A stretch of DNA of 64,000 nucleotides from CAYLRY01 sp964386535 (GTDB lineage: Bacteria; Chloroflexota; Dehalococcoidia; Dehalococcoidales; UBA3254). The notes beneath the pieces are model-generated. The model was not told the origin of the DNA, did not search any database, and saw only the letters and a list, made by a program, of their open reading frames with translations. The stretch is taken from assembly GCA_964386535.1 (NCBI GenBank), contig CAYLRY010000001.1, forward strand, positions 62,001 through 126,000, read 5' to 3'. The position numbers and the translations under genes are program-made. Each line of letters opens with the position of its first letter. Position 1 is the stretch's first letter. Shown piece after piece: positions 36,267-46,209 of the stretch.

Positions 36267-37568
36267 ATGGAAGATAATAAAGTTTTAGTTGAACAATGGG
36301 GAAAACCTAATAAACGTGTTTTATTTAAATTAAAAATAAGTAAATATATCTGGTTATCTCTTATCAGTGCGGTTGTACTGGCAATTGTTTTGCTGGTATT
36401 TTTTAATAATACGGATCTGATTGTCAAGCCCAGCATTAATGTAGTATCCAACTCCGGCCCGGGTGAATGGGCCATGTTCGGTCATGATCCGGTCCATTCA
36501 GGCAGTTCAGGGGCTAATGTCTCTTTGCCACAGGGCACTGTTACAGAATTACTGGCTACGGGGGAGGAGATGCGATCGTCGCCGGCTGTGGCCAACGGGT
36601 TAATTTATATTGGCTCACGGGATTATCACCTGTATGCCATAGATGAAATTACCGGGGATATTCGCTGGAAATTTAAAGCCGGTTCTTATATAGATGCTTC
36701 CCCTGTGGTAGCCGGCAATATGGTGTATTTTGGTTCCAATGATGGGAATCTATATGCCCTGAACGCGGCGACAGGTCAAAAAATCTGGAATCATAAGACT
36801 CAATACGCCATCCGCTCAGCACCGGCAGTAGCTGACGGCAGGGTCTATTTCGGTGGTGATGATTACTGCATACATGCCCTGGATGCCATAACCGGAAAAT
36901 CTATCTGGAGCCACGAGACAGGGAATTGTATTCAATCCTCGCCCGTGGTAGCCAATGGGATTGTCTATGCTGGATCCTGGGATGAAAATTTATACGCTTT
37001 AGATGCACGTAACGGAAAGAGACGCCTTCAATTTCCGGCAGGCAATTCAATATCAGCAGCTCCTATAGTTATCGGCACTACTGTCTACGTAGGTAATTCG
37101 GGAAGCCTGCTTTATGCAATTGATGGAAATGCCCGCAACTGGTGGGGCGAAAACCGTTTGCGCCCGATCTGGGAGGCTCTGCATATATACAATTTTTTGG
37201 GCAGGCCACCAACACTATCAGGATATCTTTGGAGTGTCAAGTTTTCAGGAAAGATAACCTCTTCCCCCGCGGTAGATGGAAACATGCTCTATATCGGAGT
37301 GGGGAATAAACTGGCGGCAGTGGATATTCAAAATAAAACTCAACTCTGGGAATTTAAAACCGGGGACGTCATAAGTTCCATGCCTGCCGCAGTCAACGGA
37401 CGGGTGTATGTGCCAAGCCAGGATGGCCACTTTTACATTTTAAATGGTTTAACAGGGGAAAAGATCAGCGATATCCAGGTAGGCAGCAAATTAAACTCCG
37501 CTCCTGCCATTTCAGGCAATACAGTTTATATAAGTTCAGCGGATGGAAAGCTGTTTGCGATCAGATAA
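36267..37568 (+). CDS. Membrane-anchored PQQ-like beta-propeller protein
   Basis: A 433-aa protein with one N-terminal transmembrane helix (about 28-50), then an extracytoplasmic beta-propeller of about seven blades. Each blade carries the PQQ/BamB-type pattern SSPAVANGLIYIGS..-LYAIDEITG.-W.F. It opens with WAMFGHDPVHSG, a common start of this group. It lacks the metal-binding residues expected for a true PQQ dehydrogenase, so a scaffold or binding role is more likely. Confidence 0.88.
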   Translation: MEDNKVLVEQWGKPNKRVLFKLKISKYIWLSLISAVVLAIVLLVFFNNTDLIVKPSINVVSNSGPGEWAMFGHDPVHSGSSGANVSLPQGTVTELLATGEEMRSSPAVANGLIYIGSRDYHLYAIDEITGDIRWKFKAGSYIDASPVVAGNMVYFGSNDGNLYALNAATGQKIWNHKTQYAIRSAPAVADGRVYFGGDDYCIHALDAITGKSIWSHETGNCIQSSPVVANGIVYAGSWDENLYALDARNGKRRLQFPAGNSISAAPIVIGTTVYVGNSGSLLYAIDGNARNWWGENRLRPIWEALHIYNFLGRPPTLSGYLWSVKFSGKITSSPAVDGNMLYIGVGNKLAAVDIQNKTQLWEFKTGDVISSMPAAVNGRVYVPSQDGHFYILNGLTGEKISDIQVGSKLNSAPAISGNTVYISSADGKLFAIR

Positions 37569-37646
37569 AAATGGAATTTCTGTATTGATTTTATTATCGG
37601 AGATTTCCTGATACCTCTCTGTGTCTGACTTTTATCCTCGAGAATT

Positions 37647-38617
37647 TTATACCCTGCCCGCTAAATATTGTATGATTGCCGCCAGATATTCCGGACGGTC
37701 AGAGCCGACCAGGTATTTCTTACCGGAGGCGGTAGTTATTTTTACACCCCGGTTACCGCGCAGATAATAGGCCGTCATCTTACCATTAAAGCGTATTCCA
37801 TAACCCCCGAAATCTCTCAGCGGTGCAAACTGATGTACCTCCGCTGCGGTAATATCGGTATTTTTCAGGCTCAATACCCTGATGCCGATGATTCCCCAGC
37901 GTATAATAGTGTGTTGACGGGTAACCAGGGTACGCTGTCCTCCGAAAGGAATAATAAGCAAAAGGCCGGTGACAATCAGAAGAATGGATGACAGGGACTG
38001 ATTAAATATGAAGAAAATGGCCCAGGTAATCATGATCAGCGGCAATAACGTAGTCAGCAAAGTTACGTAGATTGGATTTTGAAAATCCCAGTAGACGAAC
38101 CGGTCATCTTTGCTAATACGCTGAGCCAGATCCTTTTTTAAGGCGTTTATATCCTCAGTGATCAATGGTTCAGAACGGGGATGCGCAGGCCGTATTAACT
38201 CCAATATCACTGCCAGTATAACCGTGATGCCGAATACCAGTCCAAAATACCACCAGTTGAACCCAAATGAATCAGTTCCATGGCGTATATATTGTAAATA
38301 TCCCAGGCTGACGCCGGTCATGGCGCCTGCAGTAATATCATCCAGTAATGATAGCCAGTTGAACTTTTTGGCATTTTCCTGCCTGGCCCAGAGCTCATCC
38401 AGAAAAACAGAAAGTAGAATAAAGAACACCGAAAGGCCGGTAGTCAGCCCAAAAACAGACCAGGGCGACCCGTAAGCATCCGGCTGACCGTTGAAACTGA
38501 AGTGCACTGCCACCTCTGAAGGTAGAGGAGCGTTTATAACAAGAAAACACTCAGTAATATCAGAGCTGCCAGAGCCGGCAGGTGAGCCCAAACAGGATGG
38601 GCCAGTTTCAGTTTCAT
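37647..38617 (-). pseudogene. DUF1648-type membrane protein with -1 frameshift near the N-terminus
   Basis: ATG 38617 has AAGGAG 6 nt upstream and encodes MKLKLAHPVWAHLPALAALI, a typical first transmembrane helix, but stops at TAA 38536-38534. The -1 frame then continues with INAPLPSEVAVHFSFNGQPDAYGS, the DUF1648 motif, and about 280 further residues with several membrane helices. One missing base near 38537-38550 explains both parts. The N-terminus of the long open frame (from TTG 38639) is therefore an artefact. Whether this is a sequencing error or a real mutation cannot be told. It follows a GntR/YtrA regulator, a common pairing. Confidence 0.75.
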
Positions 38618-38635
38618 AACTTACTCCTTGAGTAT

Positions 38636-39013
38636 TCAATGCTTTTTTAGCAGGTCTAATTGTTCCTCAAATATTTTACGGATACTTTGGGGCGGCAGCC
38701 CCGCCAGAAAGGCTTCTGCAATAACTTCTTTTATCCTGTTTTGTATGTCTGACTCTATACCGGGCTCAGGATTTTGCCTGTGGATGATTCTGGCTCTCCG
38801 TCCCAGCCTCAGACTGATGATTCCCTGTTGACGCAACTCAAGATAGGCCCGGCGGACGGTATGCATATTGATGTCTAGGCTGTCAGCCAGTTCCCTTACT
38901 GAAGGTAATTCATCACCGGGCTGGAGGTCTCCTGAGGCCAGTTGCTGTTTGATCTGGTATACTATTTGCGCGTATAAAGGACGGCTGTCCTTTTCATTTA
39001 TAGAAATCAACAT
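38636..39013 (-). CDS. GntR-family (YtrA-like) transcriptional regulator
   Basis: A 125-aa short GntR regulator. The winged helix spans about 8-78 with RPLYAQIVYQIKQQLASG, LPSVRELADSL and HTVRRAYLELRQQGII. There is only a short C-terminal dimerisation helix, as in the YtrA subfamily, which usually controls adjacent membrane or ABC genes. The frameshifted membrane protein starts 18 nt downstream. It is probably autoregulated through the inverted repeat at 39027-39054. Confidence 0.92.
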   Translation of the reverse strand: MLISINEKDSRPLYAQIVYQIKQQLASGDLQPGDELPSVRELADSLDINMHTVRRAYLELRQQGIISLRLGRRARIIHRQNPEPGIESDIQNRIKEVIAEAFLAGLPPQSIRKIFEEQLDLLKKH

Positions 39014-39026
39014 TTTCAATTCCTAT

Positions 39027-39068
39027 CTGTTATAAAATTAATATAACAGTTATAATACAAAAAGTCAA
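39027..39068 (-). promoter_or_regulatory. Promoter and operator of the GntR/membrane-protein operon
   Basis: On the minus strand, TTGACT (39068-39063), a 17-bp spacer and TATATT (39045-39040) form a near-consensus sigma-70-type promoter. Overlapping it are two palindromes: CTGTTATA (39027-39034) with TATAACAG (39042-39049) at a 7-bp spacing, and TATAAC-A-GTTATA (39042-39054). The position over the -10 suits GntR autorepression. Confidence 0.7.
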
Positions 39069-39150
39069 ACACTTGATTTTCCCTCTGGTAGCCGTGGGTG
39101 GAGAGTATGCGGCAAAGGCATTAATGAAGAAGGAGCAGGTTCAGCTTAAT

Positions 39151-39393
39151 TTACGGTATTTCAACAGGCGCAAATTTCCCATAGTTGACTGCCAGTAAGC
39201 CGCAATCAGAAATATTAATCACGCCATTATGGTCAAAATCAGCCCGGTCATCAAATCTGCTATTCCCCGATATTGCGCCATAAGCGGATGCCAGAACGCC
39301 GAAGTCCTGAATGTTAATGCAGTTATCATTATTGGCATCGCCCTCTAAAAGAATACCCATGTTGACCGCTGGGGAAGGGAAGTTAATTAACAC
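39151..39393 (-). CDS. Orphan dockerin-domain protein (80 aa, possibly a gene remnant)
   Basis: The product is almost entirely a type-I dockerin. Two calcium-loop repeats are DANNDNCINIQD and DFDHNGVINISD, each followed by a helix with GVLASAYG or GLLAVNYGKF. There is no signal peptide. GTG 39393 abuts the GGAGGGG site, so initiation is doubtful. The leading PAVNMGILLEGDANND segment normally follows a larger beta domain, so this may be the surviving C-terminus of a decayed surface protein. It shows that dockerins other than the one on PstS occur in this genome. Confidence 0.65.
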   Translation of the reverse strand: MLINFPSPAVNMGILLEGDANNDNCINIQDFGVLASAYGAISGNSRFDDRADFDHNGVINISDCGLLAVNYGKFAPVEIP

Positions 39394-39539
39394 CCCTCCG
39401 AATTGAATTGCAAAACATTATCTGAGGAAGGTTGAAGCAACTCATTTAAGAAAACTTTGAATACGATCAATAATAGATGAAAGCGCAAATGAACTTAATA
39501 AGATCAGATTACCTAATAAAGGATTATAATTTTAACCAA

Positions 39540-40505
39540 TTAATTTGGAAAAGGAAAATACCGGCTGAAAATGAAAATAACCAGCGGAATGGTTATGATA
39601 GAGAAAATAAAACTGCCCACAATATACTGGCTGGCTATTATCCGGTTGCCGCCGGAACGTTCCGCAAACACGGGTATAGCCGTAATCGGTGGTATGGCAG
39701 CCTGTAACATGATGATTAAGGCCAGGCTGAAATGCGGCTTTATCCAGATCAGAAGTCCTAAAAAAACCATTGGGAAAACGAGGTTTTTAACCAGGATGAA
39801 CCTGGATACTTCCCACCAGTATATTTTTTTACTTTCCTTGCCGCTGTACATGAAATCGTTATAGACATTACCCCCGAGTATCAGCATAAAAAGGGGCAAA
39901 GCCATGCCTCCCACCAGGCTAAGAATCATCATAAGAAAATCCGGGATATATCCGGATACCCCTGATAAGCCTATTACCAGGCCAATAAGAGTAAATACAA
40001 TCACCGGGTTGATAATGCGTTTCCAGTTCAGCACCCGTTCTTTGACTATATTTTTAAAAAACAGGGAATAGGTGCTGAATACCATGGTCGGCTGCAAGAT
40101 AATAAAAAGGAAGAGCTCTACCAGATATACCGACGGGTCTTTAAACAGCCCGCCAATTATTACCAGCGGAAAGAAGATGCCGTTTTGATACAGCAGGCTG
40201 ATGGTCCATTCACTGCGAATATCCTTTCTGACCATGAAAGAAGTGCCAAGGGATAAAAGCAGGGCGATTACGGTAAATCCCAGCCACCAAACAGGCAACT
40301 GCCACCAGTCCGGATATTTCTGGGGCGAAAAATTAGCTAATATATTAGATAAGACCACACATGGGATGGCTACATCAGTGGCAATGTTAGTAAGAATGTT
40401 GATAGCATTGGAGGGTACCTGCCGGCGGCCGATAATCCAGAAGCCCAGGACGCCTATTCCCAGCATGGCAGCTACGGCCTGGAAGGTAATGGTAAATGCA
40501 CTCAT
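39540..40505 (-). CDS. AEC-family transporter (auxin efflux carrier/malate permease type)
   Basis: A 321-aa membrane protein with about ten helices. It has the family layout of two five-helix halves, with ATDVAIPCVVLSNIL in the first half and AAIPPITAIPVFAERSG with a discontinuous helix in the second. It is likely an organic-acid or related anion exporter. The substrate is not predictable. Confidence 0.88.
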   Translation of the reverse strand: MSAFTITFQAVAAMLGIGVLGFWIIGRRQVPSNAINILTNIATDVAIPCVVLSNILANFSPQKYPDWWQLPVWWLGFTVIALLLSLGTSFMVRKDIRSEWTISLLYQNGIFFPLVIIGGLFKDPSVYLVELFLFIILQPTMVFSTYSLFFKNIVKERVLNWKRIINPVIVFTLIGLVIGLSGVSGYIPDFLMMILSLVGGMALPLFMLILGGNVYNDFMYSGKESKKIYWWEVSRFILVKNLVFPMVFLGLLIWIKPHFSLALIIMLQAAIPPITAIPVFAERSGGNRIIASQYIVGSFIFSIITIPLVIFIFSRYFPFPN

Positions 40506-40583
40506 ATGTTATTATTATAACAATAAAATTTCATGCCGGAAAAAAACTCAACTCTAAATTATTGGTTGGCCGGTATATTGGCC

Positions 40584-40613
40584 TTGACAAACAATCGATA
40601 ATCTCTCTATAAT
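40584..40613 (+). promoter_or_regulatory. Promoter of pyrG
   Basis: Consensus TTGACA (40584-40589) and TATAAT (40608-40613) are separated by 18 bp, about 100 bp upstream of the pyrG start. This is a housekeeping-type promoter, unlike the Pho promoters elsewhere in the window. Confidence 0.75.
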
Positions 40614-40714
40614 AACTTGAATTCAATTGACAGCCCTCTTTATTGATATTACCAAGACTGAAAAATCCCTGCGTAGCATAAATCATTGAATATTAGGAAA
40701 TAGTACTTTTATTT

Positions 40715-42352
40715 ATGTCAAAATATATCTTTGTCACTGGCGGTGTGGTAAGCTCTGTTGGTAAGGGTATAACCGTCGCCTCTATCGGTACAATCCTGAA
40801 AAGCCGGAATGTCTCGGTATCAGTATTAAAACTTGATCCTTATTTGAATGTAGATCCGGGTACCATGTCACCTTACCAGCACGGGGAGGTTTTTGTTACT
40901 CAGGATGGTGCAGAAACGGATCTGGATCTGGGCAATTATGAGCGTTTTATTGATATTGGCCTGACAGCCCAGTCTAATATTACTTCCGGCCAGATTTATT
41001 CCTCGGTTATCGCTAAAGAGCGGCATGGAGATTTCCTGGGAGGCACTATTCAGATCGTACCTCACCTGGTTGGTGAAATTAAGGACCGGTTTAAGCAATT
41101 GGCCAGGCAATCTTCCGCCGATGTACTCATTATAGAGGTAGGAGGAACTGTAGGAGACATTGAAGGACAGCCTTTTCTGGAGGCTATCCGCCAGATGCGC
41201 AACGAAGTTGGAAGAGACAATGTATTATACGTACATGTTACATATTTGCCTTATCTCAACTGTACTCATGAAATAAAAACCAAACCCACCCAGCATAGTG
41301 TCAATGAGTTGCGGCGTATTGGTATCCAACCGGATGTAATAGTATGCCGCAGTGATTACCCGATTGCTGATAGCATTCGTGCCAAGATATCCCTTTTCTG
41401 CGATGTTCAGTTGGAAGCTGTAATTCCTCTTCCAACTGTAACCAGCATTTATTTCGTACCTCTGATGCTGGAGGAGGAAGGGCTGGGTAAGCTGTTAGTG
41501 GAAAAATTAAGTCTTAATGCTCAACCACCTGATCTTGATCAGTGGAAAGAACTGGTTCACCGTCTGCAAACGCCCCGCGAACCGGTAAACATCGCGCTGG
41601 TGGGTAAGTATGTGGAATTGCATGATTCTTATTACTCCGTGCGTGAAGCTCTTCAGCATGCTGCCCTGCACTATAATAGAGATGTGAATTTGCTGTGGAT
41701 TCCTTCTGAATCGCTGGAAAAGGGCGAAGCGGAGGCTATGCTTCGTTCTGCACAGGGCATTGTAATGCCTGGCGGATTTGGGATCCGTGGAATCGAAGGA
41801 ATGATTAAAGCTGTTACTTATGCCAGGGAAAACCGTGTGCCCTATCTGGGGCTTTGCCTGGGAATGCAGGTAATGGTAATAGAGTTCGCCCGGCATGTGC
41901 TGAATAGTAGTGAACCCAATTCTACTGAGTTTAACCCGGACACGCCTTATCCGGTAATCGATTATTTACCCGAACAGCGAGACATGCAGAATAAAGGCGG
42001 AACCATGCGTTTGGGCAACTATCCCTGTGAATTACAGTCCGGCACTCTGGCTGCCGCGGCTTATGATGGACACGGAACGGTGGTTCTGGAACGTCACCGG
42101 CATCGTTATGAGTTTAATAATGAATATCGTGAAATACTGGCAAAGGCCGGCATGGTATTTAGCGGTCTTTCCCCAGATGGTAAGCTTGTAGAGGTTTGTG
42201 AACTGGCGCAACACCCCTGGATGGTTGGTTGTCAATTCCATCCGGAATTTGGTTCCCGACCTAACCGTCCTCACCCCTTGTTCCTTGGTTTTATTAATGT
42301 GGCCAGCAATACCCTGCGAGAAGGGGCTCAACCGTTACTGCCCCTTTCATAA
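40715..42352 (+). CDS. pyrG: CTP synthase
   Basis: A 545-aa enzyme making CTP from UTP, ATP and glutamine. The synthetase domain starts KYIFVTGGVVSSVGKGI and has the DPYLNVDPGTMSPYQHGEV motif. The class-I glutamine amidotransferase domain has GLCLGMQ with the catalytic cysteine and HPEF near the C-terminus. Length and motif order are standard. Confidence 0.98.
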   Translation: MSKYIFVTGGVVSSVGKGITVASIGTILKSRNVSVSVLKLDPYLNVDPGTMSPYQHGEVFVTQDGAETDLDLGNYERFIDIGLTAQSNITSGQIYSSVIAKERHGDFLGGTIQIVPHLVGEIKDRFKQLARQSSADVLIIEVGGTVGDIEGQPFLEAIRQMRNEVGRDNVLYVHVTYLPYLNCTHEIKTKPTQHSVNELRRIGIQPDVIVCRSDYPIADSIRAKISLFCDVQLEAVIPLPTVTSIYFVPLMLEEEGLGKLLVEKLSLNAQPPDLDQWKELVHRLQTPREPVNIALVGKYVELHDSYYSVREALQHAALHYNRDVNLLWIPSESLEKGEAEAMLRSAQGIVMPGGFGIRGIEGMIKAVTYARENRVPYLGLCLGMQVMVIEFARHVLNSSEPNSTEFNPDTPYPVIDYLPEQRDMQNKGGTMRLGNYPCELQSGTLAAAAYDGHGTVVLERHRHRYEFNNEYREILAKAGMVFSGLSPDGKLVEVCELAQHPWMVGCQFHPEFGSRPNRPHPLFLGFINVASNTLREGAQPLLPLS

Positions 42353-42508
42353 TGACCTTTAGCAATAAAAACCAGCAGGTATTGTCTACTTTGCATGATT
42401 CGTCACCACGCGATATAAATTTGGATAATGAGGTTTTACATATTAATAATAATCCAATAAGACTGGCATTTATCGATATAATAAAATATATTTAGAGAGA
42501 GTAAATAT

Positions 42509-43822
42509 ATGGTTCAGAGTGATCCGGTTACTGAAGTTAGTGTTCCTCCAGTGGAAGTGAAAATGAATATCACCGAACTGGAAAGCAAGACCCGTGACGA
42601 ATTGATTGATCTGGCGCGGCAAATGGGGGTTTCCAGCTATACAGGCCTTAAAAAGCAGGACCTGATTATGCGCCTTTTACAGGCTCATACCCAGCAGCAA
42701 GGCAACATTTTCTGCTCAGGTATTCTGGAGACGATGACTGACGGTTACGGGTTCTTGAGACAAAGCAGCCTTTTGCCCAGCCTGACAGATGTCTATATAT
42801 CGCAATCTCAAATACGGCGTTTCGGTTTACGAACCGGTGACATGGTAATAGGCCAGGGACGTCCTCCCAAGAATGGCGAAAAGTATATGAGTCTTCTCAG
42901 GGTAGAGGCTATTAATGATCTTGATCCGGAACTGGCCAAGCAAAGGCCTAATTTTGGCGCTCTGACCCCCACTTTCCCTGACCGTTTGATCAACCTTGAA
43001 AACGGAGGAGACCTGGCCACCCGGCTGGTTAATCTGGTAGCGCCCATCGGCCGCGGTCAGCGCGGATTGATAGTCTCACCGCCTAAAGCTGGCAAAACCC
43101 TGCTTCTCAAGGCGATAGCCAACGCCATTTCCAATAACTATAATGATATTCACGTTTTAGTCTGCCTTATCGGCGAACGACCTGAAGAGGTCACCGATAT
43201 GAAACGCGCAGTAAAAGGGGATGTGATCAGCGCCACCTTTGATGAGCCGGCTGAAAACCAAACCCGTGTGGCGGAACTGGCGCTGGAAAGAGCTAAAAGA
43301 ATTGTAGAAAGCGGTAAAGATGTAATAATTCTCCTTGATGGCATTACCCGTCTGACCAGGGCCTATAATCTGGCTATGCCACCCAGCGGCCGTACTCTTT
43401 CCGGGGGTATCGATCCCGCTGCCCTATATCCACCCAAGAGATTTTTCGGGGCTGCACGTAATACTGCCGAAGGAGGAAGCCTGACTATTGTGGCTACCTG
43501 CCTGGTAGATACCAACAGCCGTATGGATGAATTAATTTACGAAGAATTCAAAGGTACTGGTAATATGGAACTGCATCTGGACCGCAGACTGGCAGAAGTA
43601 CGTGTCTTCCCGGCTGTGGATATACAGCGCAGCGGTACCCGCAGAGAGGAATTACTCATGGATGAAACCACCGTCAAGCAGGTCTGGTTGATGCGCCGCA
43701 TGGTTTCAATGATATCGGCTGATTCCAACAAATTTTCTGAAGCTTCAGAAAGGATAATAGAGCGTCTACGCCGCACTAAAAACAATGCCGAATTTTTAGC
43801 TACACTCACCAAGGAAGTTTAA
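42509..43822 (+). CDS. rho: Transcription termination factor Rho
   Basis: A 437-aa hexameric RNA helicase. The N-terminal Rho_N domain (about 18-60) contains TRDELIDLARQMGV. The RNA-binding cold-shock-like domain has LETMTDGYGFLRQ. Walker A is SPPKAGKT, Walker B DVIILLDGITRL, and RRTKNNAEFLATL is at the C-terminus. It lies downstream of pyrG, about 155 nt away. Confidence 0.98.
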   Translation: MVQSDPVTEVSVPPVEVKMNITELESKTRDELIDLARQMGVSSYTGLKKQDLIMRLLQAHTQQQGNIFCSGILETMTDGYGFLRQSSLLPSLTDVYISQSQIRRFGLRTGDMVIGQGRPPKNGEKYMSLLRVEAINDLDPELAKQRPNFGALTPTFPDRLINLENGGDLATRLVNLVAPIGRGQRGLIVSPPKAGKTLLLKAIANAISNNYNDIHVLVCLIGERPEEVTDMKRAVKGDVISATFDEPAENQTRVAELALERAKRIVESGKDVIILLDGITRLTRAYNLAMPPSGRTLSGGIDPAALYPPKRFFGAARNTAEGGSLTIVATCLVDTNSRMDELIYEEFKGTGNMELHLDRRLAEVRVFPAVDIQRSGTRREELLMDETTVKQVWLMRRMVSMISADSNKFSEASERIIERLRRTKNNAEFLATLTKEV

Positions 43823-43873
43823 CTTACCTGCTTGCTTTTAAAAAGCCGGACTTAATGATAAGAACTCCAAATC

Positions 43874-43907
43874 ATCCCCTTCCCCTACCCCGGGGGAGGG
43901 GATTTTT
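43874..43907 (+). terminator. Intrinsic terminator after rho
   Basis: ATCCCCT (43874-43880) pairs with AGGGGAT (43897-43903), extended by an inner CCCC/GGGG pairing, and a run of five T follows. It lies about 50 nt after the rho stop. Confidence 0.8.
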
Positions 43908-43955
43908 CATACGGAAGTTTTATCTCTTCCAATTTTAACTTGTCTTTTAAATTTA

Positions 43956-43964
43956 TGTTATGAT
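43956..43964 (+). promoter_or_regulatory. Extended -10 of the TIG-like surface gene
   Basis: TGTTATGAT matches the extended -10 pattern, about 65 nt upstream of ATG 44030. TTAACT at 43935-43940 is a weak -35 at 18 bp. The 11-bp TTAA series is not present in the right phase, so I do not call this a Pho box. Confidence 0.45.
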
Positions 43965-44029
43965 GGAAGAAAAGTCCGCCGGGGCGGTTTATTATTCAAC
44001 TTAAAATACACAATCAAAGAAGGGATTGT

Positions 44030-46054
44030 ATGCAACCCAAAAAGCCGGGATTAATTTTAATCCTGACCTTTTTCATTTTATCTACAATAATGCTGGTGCC
44101 TGTTGTTCCGGTCTGGGCAGCTCCGGCTCTGGTCTTAAGTCAAACCAGTGGTCCTACAGGTACTTTAGTGGAAATCCGGGCTACAGGTTTTGATCTCAGC
44201 GAGACTACCGCTTCCGTAACCTTCAGCAATGCAAGCACTACTTTCAAAGAAAAGGTGATTGCAGCCGTGCCTGTGGTCAGCGGCAATTGTACTGTAAGCT
44301 TTCACGTTCCTGTTTTCCCAAGGGGCTTATATACGGTTACTATGGAGACTTTAACCTCAGAAACAGCCGGAGCGACCTTTCAAATAATACCTGCTATTGC
44401 TTTAAAGACGCCCTCTGGACAGACCGGCAGCCAGATCAGCGTCACAGGAACCGGTTTTAATGCAAACAATACCATAAATGGTTATTTTGATAATTCATTG
44501 ATAAATACTACAACATCTGACTCTAACGGAAGTTTTTCCAATCTGTTAATTACCATCCCGGAAACTTACAAGGGCATTCATTCCATTAGAGCTGCTGATT
44601 CCAGCGGTCTATCTTCATCTATTGAATATACAGTGCTTCCCAGGCTTTCAGTAATCCCGGTAGAGGCTTCGGTAGGTAATCAGGTAAATGTTTCAGGTAC
44701 TGGCTTTTCGCCTTTCTCATCCATATCTTTCTCTCTGGACAACCTGCTCATTGATAGTGTGGTTACCACCAATCCCGCCGGTAGTTTTACCGCTACACCG
44801 CTGACTGTTCCTATTATATATTCAGGAGAGCATACCCTTAAAGCTACAGATTTAACCGGCGCTCTAGCCACAGCCACTCTAAGTACTAAAGGCGTCTTTT
44901 CCATAAATCCACAGAGCGGCCCTGCCAATACGCTGGTGACTATCTCAGGCATCGGATTTGGGCCCAACAAAAATATTATTATCACATTCAACGGCGTTAA
45001 TATCGGCACCTATCCTTCTGTGGTAACCAGCGATGCCAATGGTAATTTTTCCGCTGCAATAACTATCCCCGGTACAGCTTCAGGTACCTTCCCTGTGGCG
45101 GTTACTGACGGCACTACTTCATTAACAGCCAACTTTACGGCGGCGGCAACCGCAAAAGCAACCCAGAACCAGGGACCGGTCGGCGGCAATATTCCAATTA
45201 ATGGTAACGGATTTAATGCCGGCAATACCATTAACATAAAGTTTGATGATGTGCAGATAGGCACTGCCACCGCAGATAACAACGGCGCATTTTCCGCCAT
45301 CCTGCCGGCTCCAGTAACCACCGCCGGAGAGCATAAGGTAGTAGCCACAGATGGAGTCAATTCCATTAATTTTATTTTTACCATTATACCTTTTGCCAAG
45401 ATTAACATAGACAATGGGCATGTAGGTTCCGAGATAACTGTCAGTGGTACTTCATTTAAACCCAAAGGTACCATCAATATCCAATTCGGTGATTTAAAGG
45501 TACCTTCTACGAACGCTGATGGCAACGGTGTATTTTCCACCACCTTCAAAGCGCCTGCATCCAGAGGAGGTAAACAGGTAATAACGGTCACCGATGAGAC
45601 CACCACCTTTATCTTTAATTTCAACATGGAGACCGCTCCGCCCCTTGCTCCTGAATTACTTTCACCCACCAAAGAGTCCAAAGCGGATGCTTTAGCGGAA
45701 TTCCGGTGGGCTCCTGTGACTGATCCAAGCGGAATAACATATAAACTGGAAGTATCGCATGATTCCAATTTTTCAGCCCTTTTAATTGAAAAATCCGGTC
45801 TGACATCGCCCAAATACCAGCTAAATGAAGAGGAGAAATTGTTACCCACCAGCCAGGACCAGCCTTATTACTGGCGTGTCAGAGCAATTGATGGGGCTTT
45901 TAATGAAAGCATCTGGTCTCCGGTCTTTACCTTTGTAGTAGGATTTACTTTACCCTTGTGGGTCTGGTACGCTGTGGGGGTAATTGCTGCCGTGCTTTTA
46001 TTCGGAACAGGATTTTTTCTAGGAAGATACCAGGGGCGTAAAAAAGCAGCCTGA
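44030..46054 (+). CDS. Membrane-anchored surface protein with TIG/Ig-like repeats
   Basis: A 674-aa exported protein. The signal peptide is at about 1-30 (…VPVWAAP). Six or more Ig/IPT-like repeats follow, each with a G..G..-ISVTGTGF start and a second half of the D.NGSF pattern ending in G.H.I.A.D. A fibronectin-III-like domain (about 540-640, PPLAPELLSPTK…YYWRVRAIDGAFNESIWS) precedes one C-terminal transmembrane helix. It lacks cohesin or dockerin modules. It is probably a cell-surface adhesin or stalk. Confidence 0.8.
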   Translation: MQPKKPGLILILTFFILSTIMLVPVVPVWAAPALVLSQTSGPTGTLVEIRATGFDLSETTASVTFSNASTTFKEKVIAAVPVVSGNCTVSFHVPVFPRGLYTVTMETLTSETAGATFQIIPAIALKTPSGQTGSQISVTGTGFNANNTINGYFDNSLINTTTSDSNGSFSNLLITIPETYKGIHSIRAADSSGLSSSIEYTVLPRLSVIPVEASVGNQVNVSGTGFSPFSSISFSLDNLLIDSVVTTNPAGSFTATPLTVPIIYSGEHTLKATDLTGALATATLSTKGVFSINPQSGPANTLVTISGIGFGPNKNIIITFNGVNIGTYPSVVTSDANGNFSAAITIPGTASGTFPVAVTDGTTSLTANFTAAATAKATQNQGPVGGNIPINGNGFNAGNTINIKFDDVQIGTATADNNGAFSAILPAPVTTAGEHKVVATDGVNSINFIFTIIPFAKINIDNGHVGSEITVSGTSFKPKGTINIQFGDLKVPSTNADGNGVFSTTFKAPASRGGKQVITVTDETTTFIFNFNMETAPPLAPELLSPTKESKADALAEFRWAPVTDPSGITYKLEVSHDSNFSALLIEKSGLTSPKYQLNEEEKLLPTSQDQPYYWRVRAIDGAFNESIWSPVFTFVVGFTLPLWVWYAVGVIAAVLLFGTGFFLGRYQGRKKAA

Positions 46055-46209
46055 CATCTTACTCTGAGAGATGATCAATACAATGCAGGGGCTAATATTT
46101 GCCGTTTTACAAATTTCGAGTTAAACTAAACAGTTGGAATAGCTGATAAGCTATGTATCAGTAGAAAGATGCAACCCGCTGGCACGGGGACAAGGAGTAT
46201 TATTAAAAC

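Noticed and set aside
38534..38550. Programmed -1 frameshifting in the DUF1648 gene
   Set aside because: No convincing slippery heptamer or downstream structure seen; an indel is simpler.
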